In this document: one piece after another, positions 36,163-46,440 of the stretch | Layout: each line of letters starts with the position of its first letter | Numbering within the stretch: the first letter of the stretch is position 1 | NCBI RefSeq assembly: GCF_001640805.2 | Contig: NC_066833.1 | Location: 5,688,949-5,752,948, forward strand | Direction: 5' to 3' | Length of the DNA stretch: 64,000 nt | From: Lates calcarifer | Lineage: Eukaryota; Chordata; Actinopteri; Centropomidae | Translations under genes and position numbers: made by a program | The notes under the pieces: generated by a model | The model's input: only the letters and a program-made list of their open reading frames with translations | What the model was told of the DNA's origin: nothing | Database searches by the model: none

Positions 36163-36499
36163 GTGAGCTACAGTTTTTAATTGTTATAGGTACAGTCTCA
36201 TAGATTTTTGATCACACCTCATATCATACTAATGGGGTTTCAAGGACTATGACTCTGTTTTTGTTTTTTTTTTAGTGTGTGTGTGTGTTATCAAATTGAC
36301 AATAAATAAATAAACTGACCCTGACCTAAACTGTGAGGGGGCTTTAACACCTTGCCATCTGACCTCTAGTATTAGTGGGTTCTCTCCACAGGCAGTAATT
36401 GTAGTTACTAGTGATTTGAAGACAGGGCTCCATGTTGACTTAAAAGATCATACAAAGTTTCCATGAATCTTAATTTAAATTTACAGAGGAGACCACAAG

Positions 36500-36674
36500 T
36501 TCATGCTTTAAAGTGATGGTAAATGTATTTGAGCATTACATCATAGAACAGTTGCAACTGTTTTGGTTTTGAGAAAAGAAGGAGGGGCAAGATAATTAGC
36601 TTTATGATGGAGAATCTTGGCCAGAAAACTGCCAGAGCTCTCCAGCTTCTCCTCTTTTTTTTCTCTCTCTGATT
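36500..36674 (+). promoter_or_regulatory. Conserved 5' flank of TAAR-E
   Basis: Same block as before B and D (CATTACATCATAG, GAAGGAGGGGCAAG, CT-rich leader). It is identical by eye to the flank of F. Confidence 0.45.
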
Positions 36675-38062
36675 ATGGAGACCCTGGAAGGAGCTGAACT
36701 CTGCTTTCCACAGCTCCTGAATACCTCATGCAAGAAGCAACTGCAGCATCGTGCTGAGACTGTATTCCTTTACATCCTGCTGTCCTGCATCTCTTTGCTC
36801 ACTGTGATTCTCAACCTGCTGGTCATCATCTCTATCTCCCACTTCAGGCATTAAGATAAACCTACATGCATAATCTAAAAGGATTGTTATTTCTCTTAAT
36901 ATCAAACACTAAATTGTGTATTAAAATGTATTTTGCATTAAACATACTTACTTACACATAGTATTACTAGTACTCCTACTACCACAATGAATAACTCTCT
37001 CATTGATGCTAATGATATGTTAGAATCCAAACTCTACTACATACACACATTAAATGTATACAGTAGTATACAAAACTTTTGAAGAGCATGTGCTAACTAT
37101 TTAAAAATGTTACTGCACATTGTATACTATTCATACTTTCTTTATTTGACTGTTCATACTGTTGCAGATAATAATATTTTTAGAACTTCCACAACCGCTC
37201 CATACAATAATTCATTCAGTGATGATATTCTTTCTCTCCAGGCAGCTCCACACCTCTACCAACCTCCTGCTCCTTTCTCTGGCTGTCGCAGACTTCCTCG
37301 TTGGCCTCCTGTTGATGCCAGTTCGAATCCTTCCTTAGAGGGGGCTGCTGGTTTTTGGGAAGCTTCATGTGTGGACTGTTTTACTATGCCTCTTTTATCC
37401 TTACATCTGCCTCAGTGGGTAACATGGTGCTCATATCAGTTGACCGATATGTGGCCATTTGTGACCCTTTGTGTTACCCCACCAAAGTCACTCAAAAAAG
37501 AGTTCAAATTAGTGTTTGTCTGTGTTGGGTCTGTTCTGTTTTATATGATGGTGTGATACTGAATGCCTTCCTAAAACATCCAGATAGATATAATACGTGC
37601 TATGGAGAGTGTCTAGTTGTAATTGACTCCATAACAGGAGCTGTTGATGTCATATTGACCTTTATTGGTCCCATTGCTGTCATTATATTTATGTATGCAA
37701 AAGTATTTGTGGTGGCTGTGTCTCAGGCTCAAGCAATGAGGTCTCATATTACAGCTATCACAGTCCAGGGCTCAGTTAGTGTAACTGCAAAGAAATCTGA
37801 GAGAAAAGCAGCCAGGACTCTTGGTGTTGTTGTGGTTGTGTTTCTAATATGTTTTTGTCCATATTTTTATCCCTCTCTCGTGGGCCAGGACACGTCAGCC
37901 AATATGGCATTTTCAATTTTTGGGGGCTGGCTACTTTATTGTAACTCCTGTCTAAATCCAGTGATCTATGCTTTTTTCTATCCCTGGTTTAGAAAATCTA
38001 TTAAACTCATTGTTACACTTCAGATATTGCAACCTGATTCCTGTTATGCACACATACTGTAG
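36675..38062 (+). pseudogene. TAAR-E: chimeric trace amine-associated receptor with a 1-nt insertion
   Basis: Exon 1 is 36675-36847 and exon 2 is 37242-38062. The 394-nt GC-AG intron has donor AG|GCATTAAG. Exon 2 is 821 nt. Near 37329-37331 it has one more base than F, so the frame after MPVRI reads to TAG 37336-37338. The proper frame resumes and stays open to 38062 with DRYVAICDP, Ser at 3.32, Asp5.42 and the TM7 signature. The 5' part (intron, MPVRI) matches F. The 3' part (GECLVV, IIFMYAKVF, QAQAMRSHITAI, 3' flank) matches D. It is therefore a recombinant between a D-like and an F-like gene. A downstream start near 37355 would omit TM1 and TM2, so a functional receptor is unlikely. Confidence 0.88.
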
Positions 38063-38614
38063 AAGACGGATTGTCAAACAGAGAAAAAATAAACACTATG
38101 TATCTGTCCACTTCTCTTTAAATACTCTGTTTTCTTTTCACTTCGGAGATAACAAAATGCTCTGCAAGATCTACTGTACTAGAGACTGACTTGCTGGATC
38201 AGAGCATGGGGCAAAGGTTTGAAAATGGTTTTAGGAGTAAGGAGCAATTCTTCCAGCATGTCATCATCTGGTTCTTTTTCTTTTTTTAAAGTAAAGTTGA
38301 AATATTGTTCAGATCTTTGACTTGCTGAATCCAACAACTTTACATTAGCTGGAAAAGAGCTGCTTTTTCCATCTATCATCATATATTGATATAAGAATAA
38401 AAGGTAAAACCCTGAAATAACTGTATATTCTTCTGTTGAATCTGTTAATCAGGAGCAGCATTAGGGGTTGGCTTCTGGGACTGAAGCCCCAAATGTTTTC
38501 TAAAAACCCCCGGATCTATTAATAACTAGATCTTTTTGCATTTTCTGACAAAAACTGCATGTGATTGCTGCCAACCACTGCAAGCCACTGTCATTGCTCA
38601 TGGCAATAGGTGCA

Positions 38615-38765
38615 TAAAAAAGGATGCCATCCAATTGTTGGATTGGTTCTAGAAAATGCATTTCCTTAAGAAAATGCATACAGACTGGAGGGGATCAAAC
38701 CACTGACCTTTTGGCTAGTGAGTGACCCACTCTATCGACTGAGCCATAGCCAGTTCACAGTACTG
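38615..38765 (-). repeat. tRNA-derived SINE, second copy
   Basis: Paralogue of 33960-34115. It differs at a few bases (for example the A box is preceded by TGGCTATGG rather than CGGCTGCGG). Confidence 0.65.
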
Positions 38766-38972
38766 TGTGGGAAAGGAGTGTTCTTCTACTATGCGCAAAA
38801 GGAATGTGTAATCAGCTCAGTATAACTATACCAGAAATGCTACAGCCACACAGAGCCAGATGGGAAGATTTAGACTAGAAAGAAACGGCAAAGCCAACGA
38901 GGATGAGTCAGACGTGCCTGATTGTAAGGACCATAAACAGATGAAATATGTTACAGATGATGGGAGACACGG

Positions 38973-38975
<3 letters not shown>

Positions 38976-39026
<51 letters not shown>
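38976..39026. repeat. (GA)n microsatellite, longer copy
   Basis: Uninterrupted GA repeat, expanded against the paralogous array at 34331-34370. Confidence 0.9.
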
Positions 39027-39029
<3 letters not shown>

Positions 39030-40480
39030 ATCATCCTCTCCATAACTTCAGCTCAGATGTGTCCAGCTGCTATGTAGTGGCAATCTAGGTGTATCTAATT
39101 ACAAAAACCTAGTCCATATAAGGGGGAGGTAGAGATAGACTTGTTACTGCCCTTATACTGGTTCTCTGCTTGAAAACTTCAGTGCCGTAATCGCTGGCCC
39201 AGTGGAACTAGTTGTTAAAAAAAAAAGAATTAGCCCGCTAATTTTACACTCACACATTGCAGTAAAATTTAAATCTGAACACCACCCAAAAAAATGTTTC
39301 TGGCTTAGCCCTGGATCCTGATACCTAGATCCGCCCCAGCTGTTAGTTATATCCTAATAATCCACGACAGGTTATCAGGTTGCAGATTGACGTTAGTCAA
39401 AGATTTGATTTGAAGAATAGCCTTACAAATACACTATCAAAGATAACCTGCTGTAATACACAATTCCAATTCCAAGGTTTTATCAACAAACTATATGTTG
39501 GAACATACAATTGAAGCTGTATGACATTTTCACTGCTTTCTAGGCCCACTTGAGTATGTATGTGTACTTTTACTATATGGTGTGTATGTTGTGCTCATGT
39601 AAAGGCCTCTGTAAACTCAAAAATGGACAGAAATCAACCCCAAAACTCTGAAAATCAGGCAGAAATATCAATGTTTTTTTAAAACACAAACAATGTGACA
39701 ACAGTAGCTCTGCTGCTGATGGTAGGGAAGCAAGGCCTGGCAAGAGCACTATCAGCCCTCCCAGAAGTTTGTTATTCATCATTAATAATATGATTAACAT
39801 TGTTAATTACTATCAACAAACTGTTCAATCTTCATCTGTACAGAACACGCCAACATTTAGAAAACATCTAAAGACAAAACACTTAAGTAAGATCATTAAC
39901 TTCTTGCCAAAGCAATACTGACTGGCATAATTTTGTACCTCAAATCTGGAGCATGACCACACATGGGTGCTGCCTGGTGGCAAAGAGGCTGAATACCATC
40001 ATCATTGGCAGTTACGCTAAATCAACAGGTGGAATTATAATTATAATTAAAAATCACATTTATGTTTATTTAACAGTATGTCAGTTTCATTGCTGCTGAA
40101 ATTCTTCTTCTTACATCCTTTTTTGGGGGGCATCTCTCCAGTTTTTTCATTTCATAAACAGCACAATACCTGCCCCCAAAGTGCGATCAAAAAGCGCCAA
40201 GACTCTTCCTGTTGCAAACAGATGGAGCACGGCACAGAAATGTTCATTCAGCAGGTGCCAGCAATAACTTTCTTTGGTCAGTATTTCATGTTATGGTGAG
40301 CGATCTGTGTTATATGTGTTTTTGTGGGTGTGCATTTGCAGTTTTTTTCATGGACAGAAGTGGTGTTGTATTGAAATCTGCAAGGATCGCTGTCAATAGG
40401 CCTGGGATGACTTCATGTCAAGGATCATCACCTGTGATAAGAGTTGAGTCTACAGCTATGACCAAACAGTAGTCTTTGCA

Positions 40481-40560
40481 GTGGAAGAACCTGGAGTGCT
40501 GGGAGCAGCACATCGCTGCACCAGGTGACTACTTCAAAGGGGACAAAGGCCAAATTTAAG
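40481..40560 (+). mobile_element. mariner-like transposase C-terminal fragment, second copy
   Basis: Same tail as at 36080-36162, carried along by the tandem duplication. Confidence 0.45.
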
Positions 40561-40897
40561 TGAGCTACAGTTTTTAATTGTTATAGGTACAGTCTCATAG
40601 CTTTTTGATCACACCTCATATCATACTAATGGGGTTTCAAGGACTATGACTCTGTTTTTGTTTTTTTTTTAGTGTGTGTGTGTGTTATCAAATTGACAAT
40701 AAATAAATAAACTGACCCTGACCTAAGCTGTGAGGGGGCTTTAACACCTTGCCATCTGACCTCTAGTATTAGTGGGTTCTCTCCACAGGCAGTAATTGTA
40801 GTTACTAGTGATTTGAAGACAGGGCTCCATGTTGACTTAAAAGATCATACAAAGTTTCCATGAATCTTAATTTAAATTTACAGAGGAGACCACAAGT

Positions 40898-41071
40898 TCA
40901 TGCTTTAAAGTGATGGTAAATGTATTTGAGCATTACATCATAGAACAGTTGCAACTGTTTTGGTTTTGAGAAAAGAAGGAGGGGCAAGATAATTAGCTTT
41001 ATGATGGAGAATCTTGGCCAGAAAACTGCCAGAGCTCTCCAGCTTCTCCTCTTTTTTTTCTCTCTCTGATT
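40898..41071 (+). promoter_or_regulatory. Conserved 5' flank of TAAR-F
   Basis: Same ATTACATCA-containing block and CT-rich leader as before B, D and E. Confidence 0.45.
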
Positions 41072-42434
41072 ATGGAGACCCTGGAAGGAGCTGAACTCTG
41101 CTTTCCACAGCTCCTGAATACCTCATGCAAGAAGCAACTGCAGCATCGTGCTGAGACTGTATTCCTTTACATCCTGCTGTCCTGCATCTCTTTGCTCACT
41201 GTGATTCTCAACCTGCTGGTCATCATCTCTATCTCCCACTTCAGGCATTAAAATAAACCTACATGCATAATCTAAAAGGATTGTTATTTCTCTTAATATC
41301 AAACACTAAATTGTGTATTAAAATGTATTTTGCATTAAACATACTTACTTACACATAGTATTACTAGTACTCCTACTACCACAATGAATAACTCTCTCAT
41401 TGATGCTAATGATATGTTAGAATCCAAACTCTACTACATACACACATTAAATGTATACAGTAGTATACAAAACTTTTGAAGAGCATGTGCTAACTATTTA
41501 AAAATGTTACTGCACATTGTATACTATTCATACTTTCTTTATTTGACTGTTCATACTGTTGCAGATAATAATATTTTTAGAACTTCCACAACCGCTCCAT
41601 ACAATAATTCATTCAGTGATGATATTCTTTCTCTCCAGGCAGCTCCACACCTCTACCAACCTCCTGCTCCTTTCTCTGGCTGTCGCAGACTTCCTCGTTG
41701 GCCTCCTGTTGATGCCAGTTCGAATCTTCCTTAGAGGGGGCTGCTGGTTTTTGGGAAGCTTCATGTGTGGACTGTTTTATTATGCCTCTTTTATCCTTAC
41801 ATCTGCCTCAGTGGGTAACATGGTGCTCATATCAGTTGACCGATATGTGGCCATTTGTGACCCTTTGTGTTACCCCACCAAAGTCACTCAAAAAAGAGTT
41901 CAAATTAGTGTTTGTCTGTGTTGGGCCTGTTCTGTTTTATATAATGGTGTGATACTGAATGCCTTCCTAAAACATCCAGATAGATATAATACGTGCTATG
42001 GAGAGTGTGTAGTTGTAATTGACTCCATAACAGGAGCTGTTGATATCATACTGACCTTTATTGGCCCTATTGCTGTCATCATACTTCTGTATATGAAAGT
42101 ATTTGTGGTGGCTGTGTCTCAGGCTCGAGCAATGAGGTCTCATATTGCAGCTGTCACACTCCAGGGCTCAGTTAGTGTAACTGCAAAGAAATCTGAGAGA
42201 AAAGCAGCCAGGACTCTTGGTGTTCTTGTAGTTGTGTTTCTAATATGTTTTTGTCCTTATTTTTATGCCTCTCTCACAGGCCAGGACACATATTTTGGGG
42301 CCTGGATACTTTATTGTAACTCTTGTCTAAATCCAGTGATCTATGCTTTTTTCTATCCCTGGTATAGAAAATCACTCAAACTCATTGTTACACTTAAGAT
42401 ACTGCAGCATGACTCACATGCACACATACTGTAG
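41072..42434 (+). CDS. TAAR-F: class III-like trace amine-associated receptor, two exons, shortened third extracellular loop
   Basis: Intact receptor of 322 aa. Exon 1 is 41072-41244 and exon 2 is 41639-42434. The 394-nt intron has donor AG|GCATTAAA and acceptor TCTCCAG. Features are MPVRIFLRGGCW at the end of TM2, DRYVAICDP, Ser at 3.32, Asp5.42 in AVDIILTFIGP, Phe at 6.48 and TM7 [16 protein letters not shown], where the final Phe of the TAAR signature is Tyr. Between TM6 and TM7 it reads SLTGQDTYFGAWILY, seven residues shorter than the loop of B and D. The tail has one residue less (HDSHAHIL). The 3' half resembles B more than D in several places (IILLYMKVF, QARAMRSHIAAVTL). Confidence 0.92.
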
Positions 42435-43676
42435 AGATGTCTTTAGAGCGCTTAAAATAAGGAAAAGTTTATTTTAAGTGCTCTATGTGCTCTAATAAGA
42501 AAAGGTTTTGCTGTCATACAATACTTCACCATCTAATTAAGGACAATATTTAAGGAAAGAGCTGGACAACACCAATGGCTGAAGAATCTGCTCTTTACTA
42601 AGTTGTGTATTAGCACAGAACCTTTGTCTGGATTTTTCACTTGTTAAATAGTCCAAAGACATGCTTGTTAGATTAATCGGTGACTCTAAATTGTCCCGTA
42701 GGTGTGAATGGTTGTTTGTCTATATGTCTTGGCCCTGCGGTGGACTGGCGATCCATACAGGGTGCTGGAGCCTATCCCAGCTGATATTGGGCGAGAGGCT
42801 CCAGCACCCCCGCGACCATTAACAGATAAGCAGTATAGATAATAAATGAATGAATGTATGTCATCTTCATGTTGTTAAAGTTACTTGCTTGGTCTTACCA
42901 AGTTAACTCAGTATTTGAGTGATGAATCCCCCCACCCCCTAACCTAATATAGCACAGGGCTTTTATCATTAAAAATTTGTTGTCTCTAATAGAAGTTGCA
43001 CTTGCCTTTTATCCTGCTTCTTTGAACTAACACGAACATCAGGAGTACATAGTGAGAAAGCAGTATAGTACACAGTACATGTGACCAGTTTGTAATAGAG
43101 CCAACTTAATTAGTTTGAATTTATGTGAATTCATCCCCGTTGACCAATAGCAAGCTGTCTTGACAGGACGCCACTGTTGCTCCGCAGCTCTTGGAAGTCG
43201 GACAGTGCCACAAGCCCATAAGACATGGGACAAGCAAGTTTAGTGCTTATTTTAAATTATATTTGTTGTGTTTTATTATTGTGGGGCAGGGGAGAAGCTG
43301 GGGGGAGGCTGAGTGAAGTCCTGGGCTGGGACAATCACACTGGGCCTCTGGGTTTACATGAATTCTAGGTTTTGAAGTGATCTGATTGTCTGATGTGTTT
43401 ACATCCTTTGATCCTTTACCCCCTAGGCTTAATCTAATGCATCCCATTTTAAATTGCAATACTTATGAAATAAAGTTTGTTGTTTTATCAGTATTTTTTG
43501 TGGTAGAGTCTCTGACTAAACTACTATTTATTACAATATATAGAACAAGTGCTGTATGAATGTGTGTGTGAATGGGTGAATGTGATCTATGGTGTGAAGC
43601 GCTTTTGCTATATAAGTGCAGTCCATTTACCATTTTTCAGCTATTAGAGAGGAGTAAACAAATACAAATTCAACAA
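42435..43676. repeat. 3' flank of TAAR-F with repeat fragments
   Basis: At 42655-42850 lies the 3' part of the GGCACGGTGG-type repeat, ending in (GAAT)n near 42840. Within it GGTGCTGGAGCC (about 42760) and GGCTCCAGCACC (about 42797) form a 12-bp inverted repeat. At 43550-43640 is the tail of a tRNA-derived SINE (GTGAATGGGTGAATGTG, then GCGCTTTTGCTATATAAGTG). No gene seen. Confidence 0.55.
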
Positions 43677-44640
43677 ATCAAGATGGTGGCGCGCATGGAC
43701 GCAGCGGCTTGAGGCTCCCTACTTCTGTGCACTATTTTGTTTTTTTTCCTGTGTTTATTCTAGTGGTTTTTCAGGCTATGTCATGCTCACATAGCCTACA
43801 GCAGACAGAACATGACTGACATCAGACTTCAGTTCAACACTGACACTGGACACACAACATCCCATGGGAGATAGCCAGACCACCGGGAGCTCTATGGATT
43901 GTTGTCAGGCCCTACAGACGACGGAGGCGGGTCTACTAGCTCAGCTACAGAGACAATCCCACAAACCTTGTAAACAAGATGGACGAGCTACAATCACAGA
44001 TAGCTCCTCCTCCACCTAGGACAATCCGACCATCTCTCCCTGCTCCTCATCCTGGCCTACACTCCCCTCAGAAAGCAATCACAACCAAGCACCCAAACCA
44101 TCAAAACCTGGCCTGAAGATGCTCTCCTCCAGCTACAGGACTGCTTTGCTTGCACAGAATGGAACATCTTTGAACATCAGGACCTTGAGACACACACAAA
44201 GACAACAAATGCATTTGGGTCTTTCCAAACAGGAAACCCTGGATGACAAGTGAAGTCCAGGCCCTGATCAGAGAGCATAATGCAGCCTTCAGGACAAGGG
44301 ACAGCTCACTGTACAGCACTGCCAGAGCCAACCTGAAGAGAGGCATCCGACAGGCAAAGGAGGCCTACAGGAAGAAGACAGAGGCCTATCTGATGGACAA
44401 CAACCCACGACAGATGTGGAGGGGCATCCAGGCCTTAACCAACTACAGAGGCCAGCGCCCCACATCCTCCAGCAACAGCAGCAGCACACTGGCAGAGGAG
44501 CTTAACAACTTCTTTGCCGGCTTTGAGTCAACCACACACCAGCAAACACTGCATCACCAACTGCAGAAACCATCAGAACTGACTGAAGGAGCAGTGTGTT
44601 TACTGCTGTTTATCATGTGGATGGGTTAGTTAATCTTTGT
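43677..44640 (+). mobile_element. CR1/L2-type LINE 5' fragment
   Basis: It begins with a CAAGATGGTGGCGCGC stretch typical of LINE 5' ends. The frame 44243-44629 reads MTSEVQALIREHNAAF, then YSTARANLKRGIRQAKEAY and NNPRQMWRGIQALTNYRG. This is the region between endonuclease and reverse transcriptase in fish L2/CR1-clade LINEs. The RT itself is missing, so the copy is broken. Confidence 0.65.
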
Positions 44641-45394
44641 CAACCCTGTCTGATGTGTCACTCCCCAAAGTCAGCGGGGTTAGGCAGGTGAGCTTGTGAG
44701 TAAGATCAAGACCAAATGGAATACAATACAAGTTGTTCAAGAACTGCCCAAGAGTCCACATGCTCCTCTGGACGCTCATGAGAATTACCTAGTCTGAGCT
44801 GAGCATCCCTTTGGAGTGGCAAAGGGCAGTGGTAGTCTCTACTCCCAAAAAGAAGAACACCAAGACCTTTGGCCAATTAATGAGCATAGTCGTATTAAAT
44901 ATTGGGGTAAAGATATTCTTCTCTGTGATGGCAAAAAGGATGACCACATACTTGATGGACAATTGCTATATCGACACGATCTGCCAGAAGGCCAGGGTCT
45001 CAAGTTTCCCACGCTGTGTGGACCATGTGTAAATTATTTGGGAACAGATCCAAATACCTATTTTAAAGAGTATGGTCTAGACCTGCTCTTTATGATGCCT
45101 TGAGATGACTTTTGTTGTGATTTGGCGCTATATAAATAAAATTGAATTGAATTGAATCCAGATCACTAAGGAGGAGAAAGAAGAGCTGCACATTTTATGG
45201 TTAGACCTGGCCACTGAATATGGGACAGTACTACACCAGGTCCGCTTGTAGTTAGGAGCCTTTGCCCAATAAGGACCTAGTATGTGGATGACATTTCTTG
45301 TCTGCTGCAAACTGTCCTGTCCAGGATGAAGAGCACTGGACATATGAATTTCAAGCCACACAAGTCAAGGACACTGTCCTGGCCTCTCTTGCAT
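44641..45394 (+). mobile_element. R2/R4/NeSL-type LINE fragment, first part
   Basis: The plus translation gives PLEWQRAVVVSTPKK, then ILVSVMAK-like and FPRCVDHV blocks, and after an interruption EEKEELHILWLDLATEYG (about 45170-45225) and [17 protein letters not shown] (about 45326-45378). The order matches RT pieces of fish site-specific-type LINEs (R2/R4/NeSL-like) as I recall them. The tail of another LINE (ATTTGGCGCTATATAAATAA near 45120) interrupts it. Confidence 0.5.
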
Positions 45395-45932
45395 GCCAGT
45401 GTGGCATTTCCATTTTTTGGGGTGTGGCTACTTTATTGTAACTCCTGTCTGAATCCAGTGATCTATGCTTTTTTCTACCCTTGGTTTAGAAAATTAATTA
45501 AACTCATTATTACACTTCAGATATTGCAGTCTGATTTCTGTGATGCACACATATTGTAAAAGGAAAAGTTTAGCCTTTGCTACCGCGCCAGCCAACTACT
45601 GACAAAATGTGAAAAAAGAACACTTAGATACTAAAGAGTCTGGTCTTGTATATGAGTAAGGAACCTTTGCCAGGATTTTTCACATGACAAATGAAGATCA
45701 GGTCTTTCCAGCATATTGCCACCACAGTGCTTTTCTTTCTCTCTTTTTAATGAAAGTGAAAATATATTCATGTCCTTTGGTCATTGAATCCAACAACCTA
45801 ACATTAGCTGGATAAGAACAGATTTTTATACCCATGTATGTGAACATTATCATGACTCATGTATTTATTCTGAGCTAATAAACTTACCTATATGAATAAT
45901 GGCATGTTGGTTTTCTTCATGTTGTTAAAGTT
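45395..45932 (+). pseudogene. TAAR-G: 3' fragment of a trace amine-associated receptor
   Basis: From GCCAGTGTGGCATTTCC the plus strand matches the end of TAAR exon 2: [20 protein letters not shown], then [13 protein letters not shown], and the tail [14 protein letters not shown] with TAA at 45557-45559. TM1 to TM6 are absent. The 3' flank to about 45932 matches the 3' flank of B (CACCCATGTAT, GAATAATGG, TTTTCTTCATG). LINE sequence of one type borders it on both sides. The 91-codon frame starting at 45284 joins LINE and TAAR sequence only by chance. Confidence 0.85.
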
Positions 45933-46440
45933 GGGCCCAGGGGAGGGAAAAGAGGTTGCTGATCCAGTATGAGGTGTTAGAATCAAAGAAGGAGAAGTCA
46001 TCTAGCAGGATGCAGCACCAGGTGTCATGCACAAGATGTGAGCAAGTGGTTAAGAACAAAGTCTCATGGGCCAAGCCTTGGAAAGCAAAACCTCATCAAA
46101 TAAAATTCTTAATCCCAGCTTGTTTTGCTGGGGGAAAGTGGAGTCACCAGCATGCTATCTATGCCAGAGGGGAGACCCTGGAGTACATCCCGACAAGACA
46201 ATAGTGGACACAGTCTGCAGTGCGATTAGCCAATCCATCCTGTGAAAATTCCATTGCTTTCACCAGAAATCAACATCAGTTGCCAGGACCACTTCCTGTA
46301 GCGTGCTAGTAGCAGTCCAAGACTGGGACCTGAAGGTCGACCAGGGAAGCAACTGGAGTTCCCATAAAACTGCTGACACAACAACACTAAGGCCAGGCAT
46401 GTCTTAGAACTCACTGTTATCCAGTAGGTTAGCACTGGGC
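45933..46440 (+). mobile_element. R2/R4/NeSL-type LINE fragment, second part
   Basis: It continues the LINE type of 44641-45394 on the same strand: VSWAKPWKAKPHQIKFLIPA, ETLEYIP, then in other frames QDWDLKVDQGS and TTLRPGMS. This fits the C-terminal region of the same ORF (normally WSxEPxRIKFLIQAVYD, then TLEHILS, then TTLRPD). Frameshifted and dead. Confidence 0.5.

Larger units (their letters stand above)
33376..37340 (+). repeat. First copy of a 4.4-4.7 kb tandem duplication (D 3' end to E 5' half)
   Basis: The sequence after the D stop codon through E exon 1 and the 5' part of E exon 2 is repeated almost base for base from 38063 to about 41735, after the E stop. The offset is 4687 at the stop codons and 4397 at exon 1. 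The difference comes mainly from a deletion of about 260 bp in the second copy (counterpart of 34410-34665, joined near 39070). Both copies share a SINE-like unit, a (GA)n array and a mariner-like fragment. Confidence 0.9.
38063..41735 (+). repeat. Second copy of the tandem duplication (E 3' end to F 5' half)
   Basis: Homologous to 33376-37340. Differences visible by eye are the roughly 260 bp deletion at about 39070, the longer (GA)n array, and a few small indels (for example 40382-40392, lacking GGATGCAGGATC-type bases present at 35980-35992). An open frame of 73 codons at 40078-40299 is unchanged from 35673-35894, but it has no motif and reflects the duplication only. Confidence 0.9.

Noticed and set aside
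35673..40299. Identical 73-codon open frames at 35673-35894 and 40078-40299
   Set aside because: They lie in the tandem duplication, so sequence identity is not evidence of coding. No motif, no splice or promoter context, and the following sequence is a mariner-like remnant.
25916..41952. 61-codon plus frames starting MDCF inside B, D and F
   Set aside because: They are out-of-frame shadows of TM3 to TM4 of the receptors, and their conservation follows from the true frame.
45284..45559. 91-codon gene ending in TM7 motifs
   Set aside because: Its first part is LINE-derived sequence and only the last 55 codons are TAAR; a chance fusion of remnants.
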